Positions 8,239 through 17,799 are shown, counted from the stretch's first letter. The stretch: 64,000 bases of DNA from Nitrospirota bacterium (GCA_015233895.1 JADFXG010000005.1:1-64000); one strand, 5' to 3'. Notes: generated by a model not told the origin, from the letters alone. Program-made: numbers and translations.

Positions 8239-8982
8239 CTATATTCTCATACCGCCATCAACTTCAAGCACTCTGCCGGTAAAGAAATCATTTTCGATTA
8301 TGAACTTTACAGCTAAAGCAATCTCAGCCATCTCGCCAAGACGTCCGACAGGGATTTGCTGAATTATTTTATCTAAAACATCTTGTCTTATTTTAGCAAC
8401 CATCTCGGTGTTGATGTAGCCGGGTGCTATGGCGCCCACTCTGATGCCATAAGCGGAGAGCTCCTTTGCCCAGGTTACAGTCATTCCGTCAACTGCTGAC
8501 TTTGTTGCTGTGTAGTTTGTCTGTCCCTTGTTACCAGAGCGGCTAATCGAGGAGATATTTACTATTACTCCCTTAACCTTATTCTTGACCATATGATAGG
8601 CTGCTTCTCTTGCGCAAAGAAACACTCCTGTCTGGTTAACTGAAATAACTTTATTCCAGTTAGAAAGCTGAAATTTTTGTGTCTCTTCACCCTTCTGTCT
8701 TACAAAAAGGCCGTCTGCCGTTATCCCGGCATTGTTAACCAATACGTCAGGTGCGCCATATTTTCCTACATAGTCATTGAAAAATGCCTCAACAGATGCT
8801 TCATTGGTAACATCCACAATGGCGCCGTCTATGCCAGTGTCTGCCTTAAGTGAATCAAGGTTTTCCTGAATAACATCTACTGCAAACGGTACTGCTCCGG
8901 CAGCCTTCAGATCAGTTCCAAACTGTCTGCCCATACCACGTCCACCGCCTGTGATTATTACTTTCTTGCCTTTTAAATCCAT
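8239..8982 (-). CDS. fabG: Short-chain dehydrogenase/reductase, FabG-like
   Basis: The 247-residue protein has the classical SDR layout: cofactor motif GGGRGMG at residues 12-18, NNAG near 85, catalytic Ser in the NISSIS segment near 143, and the Y-x-x-x-K active site (YTATK) near 157. A C-terminal VDGGM motif ends the fold. FabG reduces 3-oxoacyl-ACP with NADPH, and acetoacetyl-CoA reductases (PhaB) look the same, so the substrate is not fixed. A GGAGG lies just before the ATG. The gene stands alone, separated from the polyferredoxin gene by about 260 bases. Confidence 0.8.
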   Translation of the reverse strand: MDLKGKKVIITGGGRGMGRQFGTDLKAAGAVPFAVDVIQENLDSLKADTGIDGAIVDVTNEASVEAFFNDYVGKYGAPDVLVNNAGITADGLFVRQKGEETQKFQLSNWNKVISVNQTGVFLCAREAAYHMVKNKVKGVIVNISSISRSGNKGQTNYTATKSAVDGMTVTWAKELSAYGIRVGAIAPGYINTEMVAKIRQDVLDKIIQQIPVGRLGEMAEIALAVKFIIENDFFTGRVLEVDGGMRI

Positions 8983-9120
8983 ATCTACACTACCTCCTTT
9001 GTTTTATTAGTATGATTACAATTACATTGCGTCGATCATATTCTAAAGTAGCCGCACCACGAATTTTATAATAAGTTTTATTAAATAAGCAAGTTATTTT
9101 TTATTCTGTGAATCATCTTA

Positions 9121-9244
9121 TAACGAGTAGCAGTCAGAAGTATAACGAGGCGGCAAGGAGAAAGCGACGTAGGCGTACTTTTAGTACGTTGAGGAGCTTT
9201 TGACGAAGCCAACAAAGTTAGGCGATTGACTGCTGCTTGTATTA
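9121..9244. repeat. Quasi-palindromic dispersed repeat, copy A1
   Basis: Outer arms AGCAGTCA (9129-9136) and TGACTGCT (9227-9234) are exact inverted repeats. The core holds the inner hairpin CGTACTTTTAGTACG near 9173-9188, and its sequence recurs almost unchanged at 50209-50314 and in variant form at 62476-62616. The right end runs into the stop codon of the minus-strand polyferredoxin gene (9242-9244), so the element forms the start of that gene's 3' untranslated region. The rest of 8983-9120 is AT-rich and shows nothing clear. Confidence 0.75.
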
Positions 9245-10729
9245 ATTTGCCTTTAAAATCATCTGATTAGTTTTAGATCTGTGTTCGCCGATAGATGTGA
9301 TATACACGGCAGGACTGTCATGAACCGGGCACTTGTTTTGACATATACCACAGCCAATGCAGTGTTTTGTATCAATAAAGGGGCGTTTTAATATTTTTGT
9401 GCTACCATCTCTCATGGTAAGCTCTGTGTTTTGAAACCATATGGCTTTGGGTGAGGTTGGGCAGACCTCCTCACACACGATACACTCGATGTTCATAGCC
9501 CATGGGAGACATCTGCCGCGGTTATAAAATGCTGTGCCGATTTTTGTCTTTATCTTTTTTTCAACCGTAAGCGGCATGATAGCGCCAGTTGGGCAGACAT
9601 GCCCGCAAAGCACACAGTTATGTTCGCAGTAGCCGATTTTGTTAATTAAAACCGGAGACCACAAGCCTTCAAGCCCTGCCTCAAAGAGGGCAGGTTGAAG
9701 TACGTTGGTAGGACAAACTCGCATACACTCGCCGCATTTTATACAGCGTCTGAGGAAATCTCCCTCAGGGATTGACCCGGGAGGCCGGATTACACTGGCT
9801 GTGTCCAGAGTGCGTGCATTAACAGCGCTTTTCATCATAGGAAATAACACGGTTGTGGCAAGTGCGGTCTCTACTATTCTGCGGCGGTTTACATCAAGAG
9901 GCATTTGGTCAGAACTTTGCTGGTTTTTTAATCCGTAGTGCAGCGCTCCCTCAGGGCACTCCTCAATACAGGTCATACAGAGATGACACTCACTTTGCCT
10001 AAGGGCAGCATGAGGATCGCAGGCGCCATGACAGTACTTCAGACATTTACGGCAATCTGTACATTTTTTTGTATCGCGGCGAATCCGCATTGGCGAAAAG
10101 GCTGATATCACCCCCAATAGCGCACCAAGCGGACACAGTGCCCGGCACCACAGGCGTGTCAAAAACCGGTTTGAAAACATCACAGCTATAAATATCAGAG
10201 TGATAATTATCCCGCCGCTAAATATCGGCTGTTTAAGGTACATTGTGATTGCAGAATGATTTAAGGCAGGCAACATAGAAATGGTAAAAGAGCGAGTTAA
10301 AAAGGAAATCGGATCAAACAGTCCGGTCTGAAGAGAGCCAAAGGCTGCCAGAACTATTAAAAAGGTAAGAAGGTAATATTTAAAAGCAAAAAAACTGCGG
10401 TAGGAATTAATTTTGTTGTGATCAATGTTTTTGCGCTTATTAAAAATATGGCTTACCCACTGATTTAAAATACCCATAGGACATATCCATGAACAGAAGA
10501 AGCGCCCAAGAAAAACAGTTGGTATAATGACAAGAAGCGATAAGATGATTCCTTTATAAACGGTGAAACTGCTAAGCAGTGTGGCAAGAAACGTTAGCGG
10601 ACTCAACTCTAAAAAAAGCGCCGTTTCATAGCCTTTTAAGTGCCTGAAATCTGTAGCAAAGAGAAGTACAAGGAAAAGTACGAAAAAAAACACAGAGTAA
10701 ATCCTGCGTATGGTTGTTAGTTTGCTCAA
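9242..10729 (-). CDS. NapH-like membrane polyferredoxin
   Basis: The N-terminal half (residues 1-200) has about five membrane helices and two NapH/CcoG-type cysteine-proline motifs (CSWICPMG near 81, CRALCPLG near 195). The C-terminal half has a series of [4Fe-4S] motifs: CTDCRKC, CHLCMTCIEEC, CIKCGECMRVC, CEHNCVLCGHVC, CIVCEEVC and CIGCGICQNKC. It therefore passes electrons from a membrane quinol-facing part through a long cluster wire. It starts at TTG, overlapping the stop of the DUF362 gene by four bases, so the two are translationally coupled. The redox partner is unknown; nitrate reductase genes are absent. Confidence 0.85.
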   Translation of the reverse strand: MSKLTTIRRIYSVFFFVLFLVLLFATDFRHLKGYETALFLELSPLTFLATLLSSFTVYKGIILSLLVIIPTVFLGRFFCSWICPMGILNQWVSHIFNKRKNIDHNKINSYRSFFAFKYYLLTFLIVLAAFGSLQTGLFDPISFLTRSFTISMLPALNHSAITMYLKQPIFSGGIIITLIFIAVMFSNRFLTRLWCRALCPLGALLGVISAFSPMRIRRDTKKCTDCRKCLKYCHGACDPHAALRQSECHLCMTCIEECPEGALHYGLKNQQSSDQMPLDVNRRRIVETALATTVLFPMMKSAVNARTLDTASVIRPPGSIPEGDFLRRCIKCGECMRVCPTNVLQPALFEAGLEGLWSPVLINKIGYCEHNCVLCGHVCPTGAIMPLTVEKKIKTKIGTAFYNRGRCLPWAMNIECIVCEEVCPTSPKAIWFQNTELTMRDGSTKILKRPFIDTKHCIGCGICQNKCPVHDSPAVYITSIGEHRSKTNQMILKAN

Positions 10730-11712
10730 ACGGAAAACTCCTCATGACGAAGGGCATTTTTCCAGTCAGAAGTACCAGTGCCTCTTACCTCGGCAATTTT
10801 AAGAAAAGCGACATCCCCGGTTTTTAAATCCAGATATTTCAGGCAGCAGGCATCAATGGCTACCTCATCGGTGCCTGCAATTATTGTGTTTTCAGCCGAT
10901 ACGTCCGCCAGGTTTCCGCCCGTTGGGCCGTTTCTTTTTAGCACCCGTGTGGCATCCATAACGGTCAGAGTGGGCCTTACGGCAGAGGCAAGGTCAGAGA
11001 TAGAGATATTTATCTCCTGATGAAGCCGATTTCTCTTTCCACCCAGAATTCCATACCAGTTTTTCATTGAAAGCGTACATTTGCTTAAAGAGTGGTGTTT
11101 TAAAACTGGAATGTTTATCACTCTGTCGGCCTGATGTAAAAAACTGACAACAGGCCACACTTTTAGTATCTCGCCTTTTAAATCAGTGTAGAGAAAATCG
11201 TTTTCGGTAGGGATTTTTACCTTTCCACCGGCTTTTAACACAGCAGGTTCTATCCCTGAGCGGGCAAAACTCCTGTAAGGGTCATTTATTGACACATCTG
11301 TGACCCAGACCTCTCTTGCTCCGGCTGAAAGACAGAGCGTTACAACTGCCGCAACAACCTCAGGATTGGTATTTGCTGCAATCTCTGGTTGTCTGTCCCA
11401 TCCCACGTTTGGCTTAATGAACACACGCTGTCCTTTTTCCACAAATTTCGACATGCCGCCCAGTTTTTCCACCGCAGCAGTTACCATCTTAAGCACGTCC
11501 TTGCCGTGAACTATACATAGCTTAGGATAAACGTCCGGGATTACGACACGGTGGTCTTTCAGGACATGGATTTTTCCCTCTTGTCTTTTTACCGGTTCCT
11601 TACTATAAAAAACTACCCCAGCGGCTGCCACCCCAAGAGAAAGTGCACACGCTTTCAGAAAATTGCGTCTCTCCGCTGAGACATTCTTTGAGTTTGGATT
11701 ATCCTCTTTCAT
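10726..11712 (-). CDS. Tat-exported DUF362 family protein
   Basis: A twin-arginine signal (RRNFLKACALSLG, about residues 15-40) leads into a DUF362 domain with the typical VFIKPNVGWD segment near 100 and a lysine/histidine-rich region (LKHHSLSKCTLSMKN) near 205. DUF362 proteins are often exported and occur beside Fe-S proteins; their reaction is not established. The stop overlaps the polyferredoxin start, so the two probably act together at the membrane. The upstream DNA (11713-11800) is short and carries no clear gene. Confidence 0.8.
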   Translation of the reverse strand: MKEDNPNSKNVSAERRNFLKACALSLGVAAAGVVFYSKEPVKRQEGKIHVLKDHRVVIPDVYPKLCIVHGKDVLKMVTAAVEKLGGMSKFVEKGQRVFIKPNVGWDRQPEIAANTNPEVVAAVVTLCLSAGAREVWVTDVSINDPYRSFARSGIEPAVLKAGGKVKIPTENDFLYTDLKGEILKVWPVVSFLHQADRVINIPVLKHHSLSKCTLSMKNWYGILGGKRNRLHQEINISISDLASAVRPTLTVMDATRVLKRNGPTGGNLADVSAENTIIAGTDEVAIDACCLKYLDLKTGDVAFLKIAEVRGTGTSDWKNALRHEEFSV

Positions 11713-11831
11713 TTATGCTTTCCGCGAGAAAGTCACTGATAGTATTATTATACCATTTTGCCTATGTGGTAGAATAATTATTATGCACCACGCATCACAA
11801 TTTGCCTTTATACCATGAAGCGGTACAAACA

Positions 11832-12267
11832 ATGAATACACCGCAACGGAAAGAAATACACAGGACTCCGTGGCCAATGGATTTTCCTGATATTGTAATT
11901 CATACGACCGTACAAGAGCGTGACGCGCATCCATGCTATAAGGCCGCCAAAGCTCAGGATGGTAACACCTGCTATATTTACGGGACAGGTGCACAATGGA
12001 GCTGATTATGTTATATTAGATGACCATGAAGCATTGGAGAGAAAATATGGACAAGAACTTGACGAATTTTGGCGTGGCAGCTTCGGACATGGAATCCCAA
12101 CCCTTACCGAGGCCGAAGGGGGCAATCTCTTACGTCAATCATCATTTGACGTCATCCGAACTCGCTTGGCTAAGGCAGCAGATGAAGCACGCGGGCGAGG
12201 TTTTCCGGCAGTTGAAATCAAGAGAAGCGAAGCCGGACAGTATCGGTTGAAGAAAGGAAGAGAATAA
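11832..12267 (+). pseudogene. Remnant of a phosphoribosyltransferase-like protein
   Basis: Two fragments in different frames look like the two ends of one protein. The first (from ATG 11832) reads through ...VQERDAHPCYKAAKA, an N-terminal signature of a family of phosphoribosyltransferase-like proteins. The second (about 11956-12267) reads IFTGQVHNGADYV...ERKYGQELDEFW...LTEAE...IRTRLAKAADEA, which resembles the C-terminal part of the same family. The catalytic middle of about 100 residues is missing and the frame shifts at the join. I therefore call a deletion and frameshift remnant. Recognition is by eye and moderate; the 115-residue frame from 11920 could also be read as a small gene. Confidence 0.5.
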
Positions 12268-12603
12268 GCTCCTTCCGTTTTTAGCAAAGTAGCCAGCAGG
12301 CTGTCACTTTGCGAAAACACCCCAAAAACCTATAAAGAAACAAAAACTGCCACACTGCTTTTTGCCAATATTGGTGGCAATTTTAGTGTACAACTTTTAA
12401 CACTTTGACAAAAGAATCCTTTTTGTCTAGTAAAACAGAGACCCGTACTTTGAAGTTTTACTATCACGGTATTCCTACCGGTGAGGATGTTGGAATCTTT
12501 GATTAGATAATGAAGGAGTCAGGGAAGAGCATCAATTTCAGCTTCCCTCTCGTAACCACGAAAACTCTTCCTGACCATTCCTATCTATAATTTAGGTCGC
12601 AGT
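12268..12603 (+). other. Non-coding stretch with a hairpin
   Basis: No gene is seen. A hairpin at 12284-12312 (GCAAAGT...ACTTTGC with an inner AGCC/GGCT pair) could terminate transcription from the left. The remainder is AT-rich, with several short inverted repeats (for example TTGCCA...TGGCAA at 12361-12379). It may be debris of an old insertion. Confidence 0.4.
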
Positions 12604-13848
12604 TTAATAGACAGTATAAGTAAAATACTTGTACTCGTACTGATTCCAACTTGAATCATAAACTATTTCAAAATAATAATAAGTACCTGTAGAAGCAGTG
12701 TATGGAACATATATATTCAGATTGCTTGCAGAAAATGTCTGTCCTGCTGATATAGTTTGCCCGTTGGTTTGAGCCCACCAGATGCCATTGGCTGTGTAAA
12801 TATAGGCATACGTGTAATAGGTGGAACTTGTGTTGTTGGTAATGGTTGAGGAAAATGGGCCCACGTTACCACCACGAGAGACCGATGTTGTGGTCGGCGC
12901 TGTAAGTGTGTGTGTGAGTGTTGAGGATGAAGTGGAACTATCTACTCCAGTGTATATATAGCCACCGGTATTCGCATCAACAGCCGCAAGTTTAGTGCCG
13001 TCCGATGATGACGCTATTGAGTACCACCATCTGCTACCAGCGCTTGTTTGAGCTGTCCATGTTGCACCTGAATCGGTTGAGGTGTATATATACCCAACAG
13101 AACTACCATAGCTAATATAACTATCCCCGGCAGCAAGTTTAGAACCATCTGATGAAGACGCCATCGAGCACCAACCTTTTATACCAGCGCTTGTTTGCGC
13201 AGTCCATGTAGCACCTGAATTGGTTGAGGTATAAATATAGCTTCCATAAGCCACAGCCGCAAGTTTGGTGCCGTCCGATGATGACGTTATTGACCTCCAA
13301 AATCTGTTGCCAGCACTTGTTTGCGCAGTCCACGTAGCACCTGAATCCGTTGAGGTGTATATATAGCCGCCTGAACCTGAACCATAATAATCACCAGCCG
13401 CAAGTTTAGTGCCGTCCGATGATGACGCTATTGAGTACCAAAGTCTTGCACCAGCGCTTGTTTGCGCTGTCCATGTAGCGCCTGAATCGGTTGAGGTGTA
13501 TATATAGCCACCATAATCATAACCATTATTCCCACTATTCCCAGCCACAAGTTTGGTGCCGTTCGCTGATGACGCTATTGAGTGCCAATATCTGCCGCCA
13601 GCACTTGTTTGCGCTGTCCATGTAGCGCCTGAATCGGTTGAGGTATAAATATAGCTGCCTGAAGTACCATAATTACCAACAGCCACAAGTTTGGTGCCGT
13701 TCGCTGATGACGCTATTGAGGCCCAACCTCCGCTGCCAGCACTTGTTTGCGCAGTCCAAGTGTAATCTGCTTGCGATACTGTTGGTATAATCACTGTTAG
13801 CATTACAGCCATTACTAAAAACCCTTTTAAAATTTGTTTAAATAACAA
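12604..13848 (-). CDS. Secreted beta-propeller repeat protein, copy 1
   Basis: A signal peptide ending VSQA leads into about six repeats of roughly 45 residues with the pattern WTAQTSAG.R.W.SIASS.DGTKLAA...GYIYTSTDSGAT, the layout of BNR/sialidase-like propeller blades. A linker (SSTLTHT) and a beta-rich C-terminal domain of about 110 residues follow. I place the start at a TTG (13848-13846) because GGAGG lies just before it and the aligned codon in the tandem paralogue is an ATG; the longest frame would start 15 codons earlier. It is presumably an extracytoplasmic binding protein. No enzyme residues are recognised. Confidence 0.75.
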   Translation of the reverse strand: MLFKQILKGFLVMAVMLTVIIPTVSQADYTWTAQTSAGSGGWASIASSANGTKLVAVGNYGTSGSYIYTSTDSGATWTAQTSAGGRYWHSIASSANGTKLVAGNSGNNGYDYGGYIYTSTDSGATWTAQTSAGARLWYSIASSSDGTKLAAGDYYGSGSGGYIYTSTDSGATWTAQTSAGNRFWRSITSSSDGTKLAAVAYGSYIYTSTNSGATWTAQTSAGIKGWCSMASSSDGSKLAAGDSYISYGSSVGYIYTSTDSGATWTAQTSAGSRWWYSIASSSDGTKLAAVDANTGGYIYTGVDSSTSSSTLTHTLTAPTTTSVSRGGNVGPFSSTITNNTSSTYYTYAYIYTANGIWWAQTNGQTISAGQTFSASNLNIYVPYTASTGTYYYFEIVYDSSWNQYEYKYFTYTVY

Positions 13849-13970
13849 ACTATACCTCCAAAATAACATATTTGATATGCCCATATATGACAAAATTAAT
13901 TTTTGTGGTGACTAAGCAACACAAACACTATCTGTGTTTGCACTGGCTCACCACCTTTTACCAAACTGTC

Positions 13971-15179
13971 TTAATAGACAGTATAAGTAAAATACTCGTA
14001 ATCGTACTGATTCCAACTTGAATCATAAACTATTTCAAAATAATAATTAGTACCTGTAGAAGCAGTGTATGGAACATATATATTCAGATTGCTTGCAGAA
14101 AATGTCTGTCCTGCTGATATAGTTTGCCCGTTGGTTTGAGCCCACCAGATGCCATTGGCTGTGTAAATATAGGCATACGTGTAATAGGTGGAACTTGTGT
14201 TGTTGGTAATGGTTGAGGAAAATGGGCCCACGTTACCACCACGAGAGACCGATGTTGTTGTCGGCGCTGTAATCGTGTGTGTGAGTGTTGAGGATGACCC
14301 TGATGAAACGCCTGTGTAAATATATCCGCGATAAGCTCCTGCAGCGAGTTTAGTGCCGTCCGATGACGACGCTATTGTCTCCCAATTTCTGCCGCCAGCA
14401 TTTGTTTGTGCAGTCCATGTAGCGCCTGAATCTGTTGAGGTGTATATATAGCCACCTAAATATAAAGGACCATAATAATCAACAGCCGCAAGTTTAGTGC
14501 CGTCTGATGATGACGCTATTGATTCCCAAAATCTGTTGCCAGCACTTGTTTGCGCAGTCCATGTAGCACCTGAATCCGTCGAGGTATATATATAGCCTTC
14601 ATTACCATCAAAAGTCGCAAGTTTAGTGCCATCCGATGATGACGCTATTGAGTACCAAGATCTGCTGCCAGCGCTTGTTTGCTCAGTCCATGTAACGCCT
14701 GAATCGGTTGAGGTATAAATATACCCTTGATTTTCTACAGCAGCAAGTTTAGTGCCGTCCGATGATGACGTTATTGAGATCCACCATGACCATCTGCTGC
14801 CAGCGCTTGTTCGTGCAGTCCATGTAGCGCCTGAATCGGCTGAGGTGTAAATATAGCCTTCAGAGTCACCAGCCGCAAGTTTAGTGCCGTCCGATGATGA
14901 CGCTATTGACCACCACCATCTGCTGCCAGCGCTTGTTTGCGCAGTCCATGTAGCGCCTGAATCCATTGAGGTATATATATAGCCACCCCAATAATCACCA
15001 GCAGCAAGTTTAGTGCCGTCCGATGATGACGCTATTGTCTGCCAATGTCTGCTACCGGCGCTTGTTTGTGCTGTCCAAGTGTAATCAGCATGGGACAGCG
15101 CTGGTATAAGCACTGTTAGCATTACAACCATTACTAAAAACCCTTTTTTTAATTTGTTTGACTTAGAGATAACTACCAT
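13971..15179 (-). CDS. Secreted beta-propeller repeat protein, copy 2
   Basis: This paralogue of the downstream gene has the same order: a signal peptide ending LSHA, about six BNR-like blades and the same C-terminal domain. Its start is the ATG at 15179, six bases after GGAGG; a longer frame begins 12 codons upstream. About 265 bp encoding the C-terminal domain (around 14020-14275) differ from copy 1 by only a few bases, while the blades differ far more. That suggests a recent duplication or gene conversion of the tail, with the propeller free to vary. Spacing to copy 1 is about 120 bp, so the two may be co-transcribed. Confidence 0.75.
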   Translation of the reverse strand: MVVISKSNKLKKGFLVMVVMLTVLIPALSHADYTWTAQTSAGSRHWQTIASSSDGTKLAAGDYWGGYIYTSMDSGATWTAQTSAGSRWWWSIASSSDGTKLAAGDSEGYIYTSADSGATWTARTSAGSRWSWWISITSSSDGTKLAAVENQGYIYTSTDSGVTWTEQTSAGSRSWYSIASSSDGTKLATFDGNEGYIYTSTDSGATWTAQTSAGNRFWESIASSSDGTKLAAVDYYGPLYLGGYIYTSTDSGATWTAQTNAGGRNWETIASSSDGTKLAAGAYRGYIYTGVSSGSSSTLTHTITAPTTTSVSRGGNVGPFSSTITNNTSSTYYTYAYIYTANGIWWAQTNGQTISAGQTFSASNLNIYVPYTASTGTNYYFEIVYDSSWNQYDYEYFTYTVY

Positions 15180-15215
15180 ACTACACCTCCAAAATAGCAT
15201 GTGATGCTCCACCAA

Positions 15216-15543
15216 ATCAGTAGACAGATGATAAGCTACACCATTATTCAGTTTGAAGTCAACGGGAGCTGCTGTCGCATGGCATAATCTGCGTTTTGGT
15301 AAACAAAGACAGAATGATTAAGGCAGAAAAAATTTACATTAGTGTACGTTATTTATAGAGGCATTGATGTTCCATCCGTACGTTATCATAAGCGCAAACT
15401 GGGGTGCGTCGCTACATGGAAATGAGCAGCCGAGCGGATTCATAACAAAAAAGCTTGTAACTTATTCTTAATATATACATACTGATTTCTGTAGAGAGCA
15501 AATTTGTTGCCCTGCTAACTGACTGATTTGTTTACTATGCTAA
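15216..15543. other. Non-coding stretch
   Basis: No gene or clear terminator is seen. A 19-base sequence (15380-15398, starting ACGTTATCATAAG) recurs with one change at 45449-45467 downstream of the acyltransferase fusion, so it may be part of a dispersed repeat. The region forms one edge of the segment that separates the DUF6599 and DUF362 genes. Confidence 0.35.
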
Positions 15544-16455
15544 TCATTGTTTAATAACCTTGCCGATAATCCCGTCATCCACATCTCCGTACAGGGCAAA
15601 CACCCGTTCTCCGTTTGGTATCAGATACCAGGTTCCTTCGTAGGGGTCAGTTATCTTGTAGTACTTAGCGTTGGTGTGTGCTACCTCTTCAAACTTTACC
15701 TTAGACTTATTTAAAAACGATATTGTTTGCTGAATAATTACTGCTGAGTTTTCTTTTGTAGCACTTAACAGAGCAATGGTAACATGCTTGCTGACGATGG
15801 TGTATTCCCGCTCAAGAACATTTTTCATAAAATCAACTCCGCGGTAGCTCTCCTTTATGAAGCGTATGGCGGTCGGAGTGCCGACATCAGGAAATGCGGC
15901 AAAAAGTGGGAACGGTTCAGGATTTGGGTTAACTGAGGCTGCTATTTTACCTGCAATAGTTTTTATATCAAAACCGCCGGAAAAAGACGTGACTTTAACA
16001 AAGTATCGGCCTGTGAAGAAATTTATTCCTTTTGAGGTCATATATCCCATGTTTCCAATTTCAACGGACTCTGCACCCTCGGACAGCTCTCCTGTCAGTA
16101 CGCCAAAGGCCTGAATTGGCAGCGACATGTCATAAACCTCCACAGTGATGTCAGGACTTGCCGGATTTCCATTCGTTTTAATATACTCAACAACGTTGAG
16201 TGATACAAAACCGTTACCGATGAAATAATCAGCGTGGCCATCAATATACTCATAGAGGTTATCCTTAGAAAAAGAGCGCGGATTTGGCAGCTGTTTTAAA
16301 TCATCAATTGAAGCGGGCAGGCTAACGCCTGAACCATGAGACTTAAAGTCAATAACTGCAGGATCATAGTGCTGTCCGGTAAGATAAATTACCGCCGCAA
16401 TTATCGGCAATAGCCCTAACAGCGAATATGAGGCAATGTTTGAAGCAGTTCTCAT
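15544..16455 (-). CDS. DUF6599-like exported protein
   Basis: The 303-residue protein has an N-terminal hydrophobic segment (residues 9-27) that is a signal or anchor. A soluble domain follows with a YEYIDGHADYFIG segment near residue 68, typical of the DUF6599 family. No catalytic motif is recognised. The start overlaps the end of the aldo/keto reductase gene by four bases (ATGA), so they are translationally coupled. Families of this kind sit beside Tat-exported redox proteins; its job could be cofactor handling or a structural role, but the sequence does not say. Confidence 0.65.
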   Translation of the reverse strand: MRTASNIASYSLLGLLPIIAAVIYLTGQHYDPAVIDFKSHGSGVSLPASIDDLKQLPNPRSFSKDNLYEYIDGHADYFIGNGFVSLNVVEYIKTNGNPASPDITVEVYDMSLPIQAFGVLTGELSEGAESVEIGNMGYMTSKGINFFTGRYFVKVTSFSGGFDIKTIAGKIAASVNPNPEPFPLFAAFPDVGTPTAIRFIKESYRGVDFMKNVLEREYTIVSKHVTIALLSATKENSAVIIQQTISFLNKSKVKFEEVAHTNAKYYKITDPYEGTWYLIPNGERVFALYGDVDDGIIGKVIKQ

Positions 16456-17690
16456 ACTATGACAGGGTCTGAGCCGTCTGGGGTCGCTGACCCCTCAAAA
16501 GTTAAAGATCTGTGTGCCTCTAAAAGCATCTCACCTACCGGGAGCCCATACGGACAGGCGCTGGTGCACGATTTAGTCGTACAAGTGCTGCATATATCGG
16601 CTTTGTTTTTAAGTGAGGCATAAGAGGTCATAGCGCGTTTTTCCATCCCGTAATCGTGAAAGTACATTGTGTATCTTAAAGCCGAGGCAATTTCCACTCC
16701 GTACTGGCATGCCGACTGACAGGAGTCACAGCCAGTGCGGCAGTAGCTTGAGCCGTAGAGAGCGGCATATTTCTGTAATATGTGTTCATCGCGTGCCGTA
16801 AAATCCTTTCCTGAGGCAGGGAGGTAGTTATCGAGATCACTTATGCTTTTAATTGTAACAATGAGACCGTTAACCTCCGGGTGTTTCAGTGTCCATTTAA
16901 GCGCAGACTGTGCAAAGTCAGCGCCCTTAAACTCAAGGTTCATATCTTTTGCTCCGGCAAGGGTTTTCATGGCTATGACGCCTACGCTATGTTTTTTAGC
17001 TTCTTTTATTACATCCGGGAGCTGCGGGAATTTCATAAAATTAAAAGATGTCATAATCATATCGAATTTTCCACTTTTAACAGCCTCCATCAGAAGTGAT
17101 TCCATGTTTGATGGGCCGTGAGAGGATACAGCAAGAAACTTTATCTTACCACTTTTTTTAAGAGAGTCCACAGCTGAGAACATATTTTCATCAAAGAGGC
17201 GTTTCATTTCGGCATCTTTCTCTTTGTTCATCTCCCCTATGGCATGTACAAAGCAAAAGTCAAGGTAGTCGGTTTTCATCCGCTTGAGGCTATCCTCTAC
17301 CGACTTAACGTACATCTCTTTTGAAGAGCCTGCCGGAAGATGTGCAGGATAAGGGAGTTGGTTACAAAATTTAGAGGCTATGATAATCTTATCGCGCTTT
17401 ATATTTTTCATTGCCTCGCCAATAAATTCCTCAGAGCGTCCGTAATCGGGAGCGGTGTCAAAGTAGTTTATCCCGCGATCAATTGCGCGAAGTACCATAG
17501 AGGCAGCTGGAATATGCCCACCTCCAAACGATATGTCACTCATTTTAAGACCGGTTTTCCCGATTTCCTGGTAGCGTTTCACTGTGGCTTGAGTATCGTC
17601 TGCTGCCTGAACACCTTTAGCATCAAAAACAGAAGCGGCGGCAAGGGCAGTCAAAGCAGCTCCGCTTTTTAAAAAATCGCGTCTTTCCAT
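16452..17690 (-). CDS. Tat-exported aldo/keto reductase with Fe-S-type C-terminus
   Basis: The protein starts with a twin-arginine signal (ERRDFLKSGAALTALAAAS). The AKR barrel (about residues 38-320) carries the tetrad: Asp/Tyr in YFDTAPDYG, Lys in IIASK and His in FCFVH. The C-terminal part has clustered cysteines (CRTGCDSCQSAC near 320 and CSTCTTKSC...C near 368) like the [4Fe-4S] type of aldo/keto reductase. It would reduce or oxidise a carbonyl or other substrate in the periplasm using Fe-S clusters. It begins the minus-strand set that continues with DUF6599 and, after an apparent insertion, DUF362 and the polyferredoxin. Confidence 0.85.
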   Translation of the reverse strand: MERRDFLKSGAALTALAAASVFDAKGVQAADDTQATVKRYQEIGKTGLKMSDISFGGGHIPAASMVLRAIDRGINYFDTAPDYGRSEEFIGEAMKNIKRDKIIIASKFCNQLPYPAHLPAGSSKEMYVKSVEDSLKRMKTDYLDFCFVHAIGEMNKEKDAEMKRLFDENMFSAVDSLKKSGKIKFLAVSSHGPSNMESLLMEAVKSGKFDMIMTSFNFMKFPQLPDVIKEAKKHSVGVIAMKTLAGAKDMNLEFKGADFAQSALKWTLKHPEVNGLIVTIKSISDLDNYLPASGKDFTARDEHILQKYAALYGSSYCRTGCDSCQSACQYGVEIASALRYTMYFHDYGMEKRAMTSYASLKNKADICSTCTTKSCTSACPYGLPVGEMLLEAHRSLTFEGSATPDGSDPVIV

Positions 17691-17799
17691 TATAATATCC
17701 CCCTATAGTGTTTCAGTTTTACATATTCCTCAGATGTAATTATATCATAAGTTGTAAAAAAGTGTTAAAATGTAGCATCTATTTAACGGGGAGCATTTC

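Noticed and set aside
12020-12250. Second open frame over the phosphoribosyltransferase-like remnant
   Set aside because: The frame used by the C-terminal fragment (to 12267) shows family-like sequence; this one does not.
13139-13333. Frame within the propeller gene read in another frame
   Set aside because: Shadow of the repeat units; same strand but out of frame.
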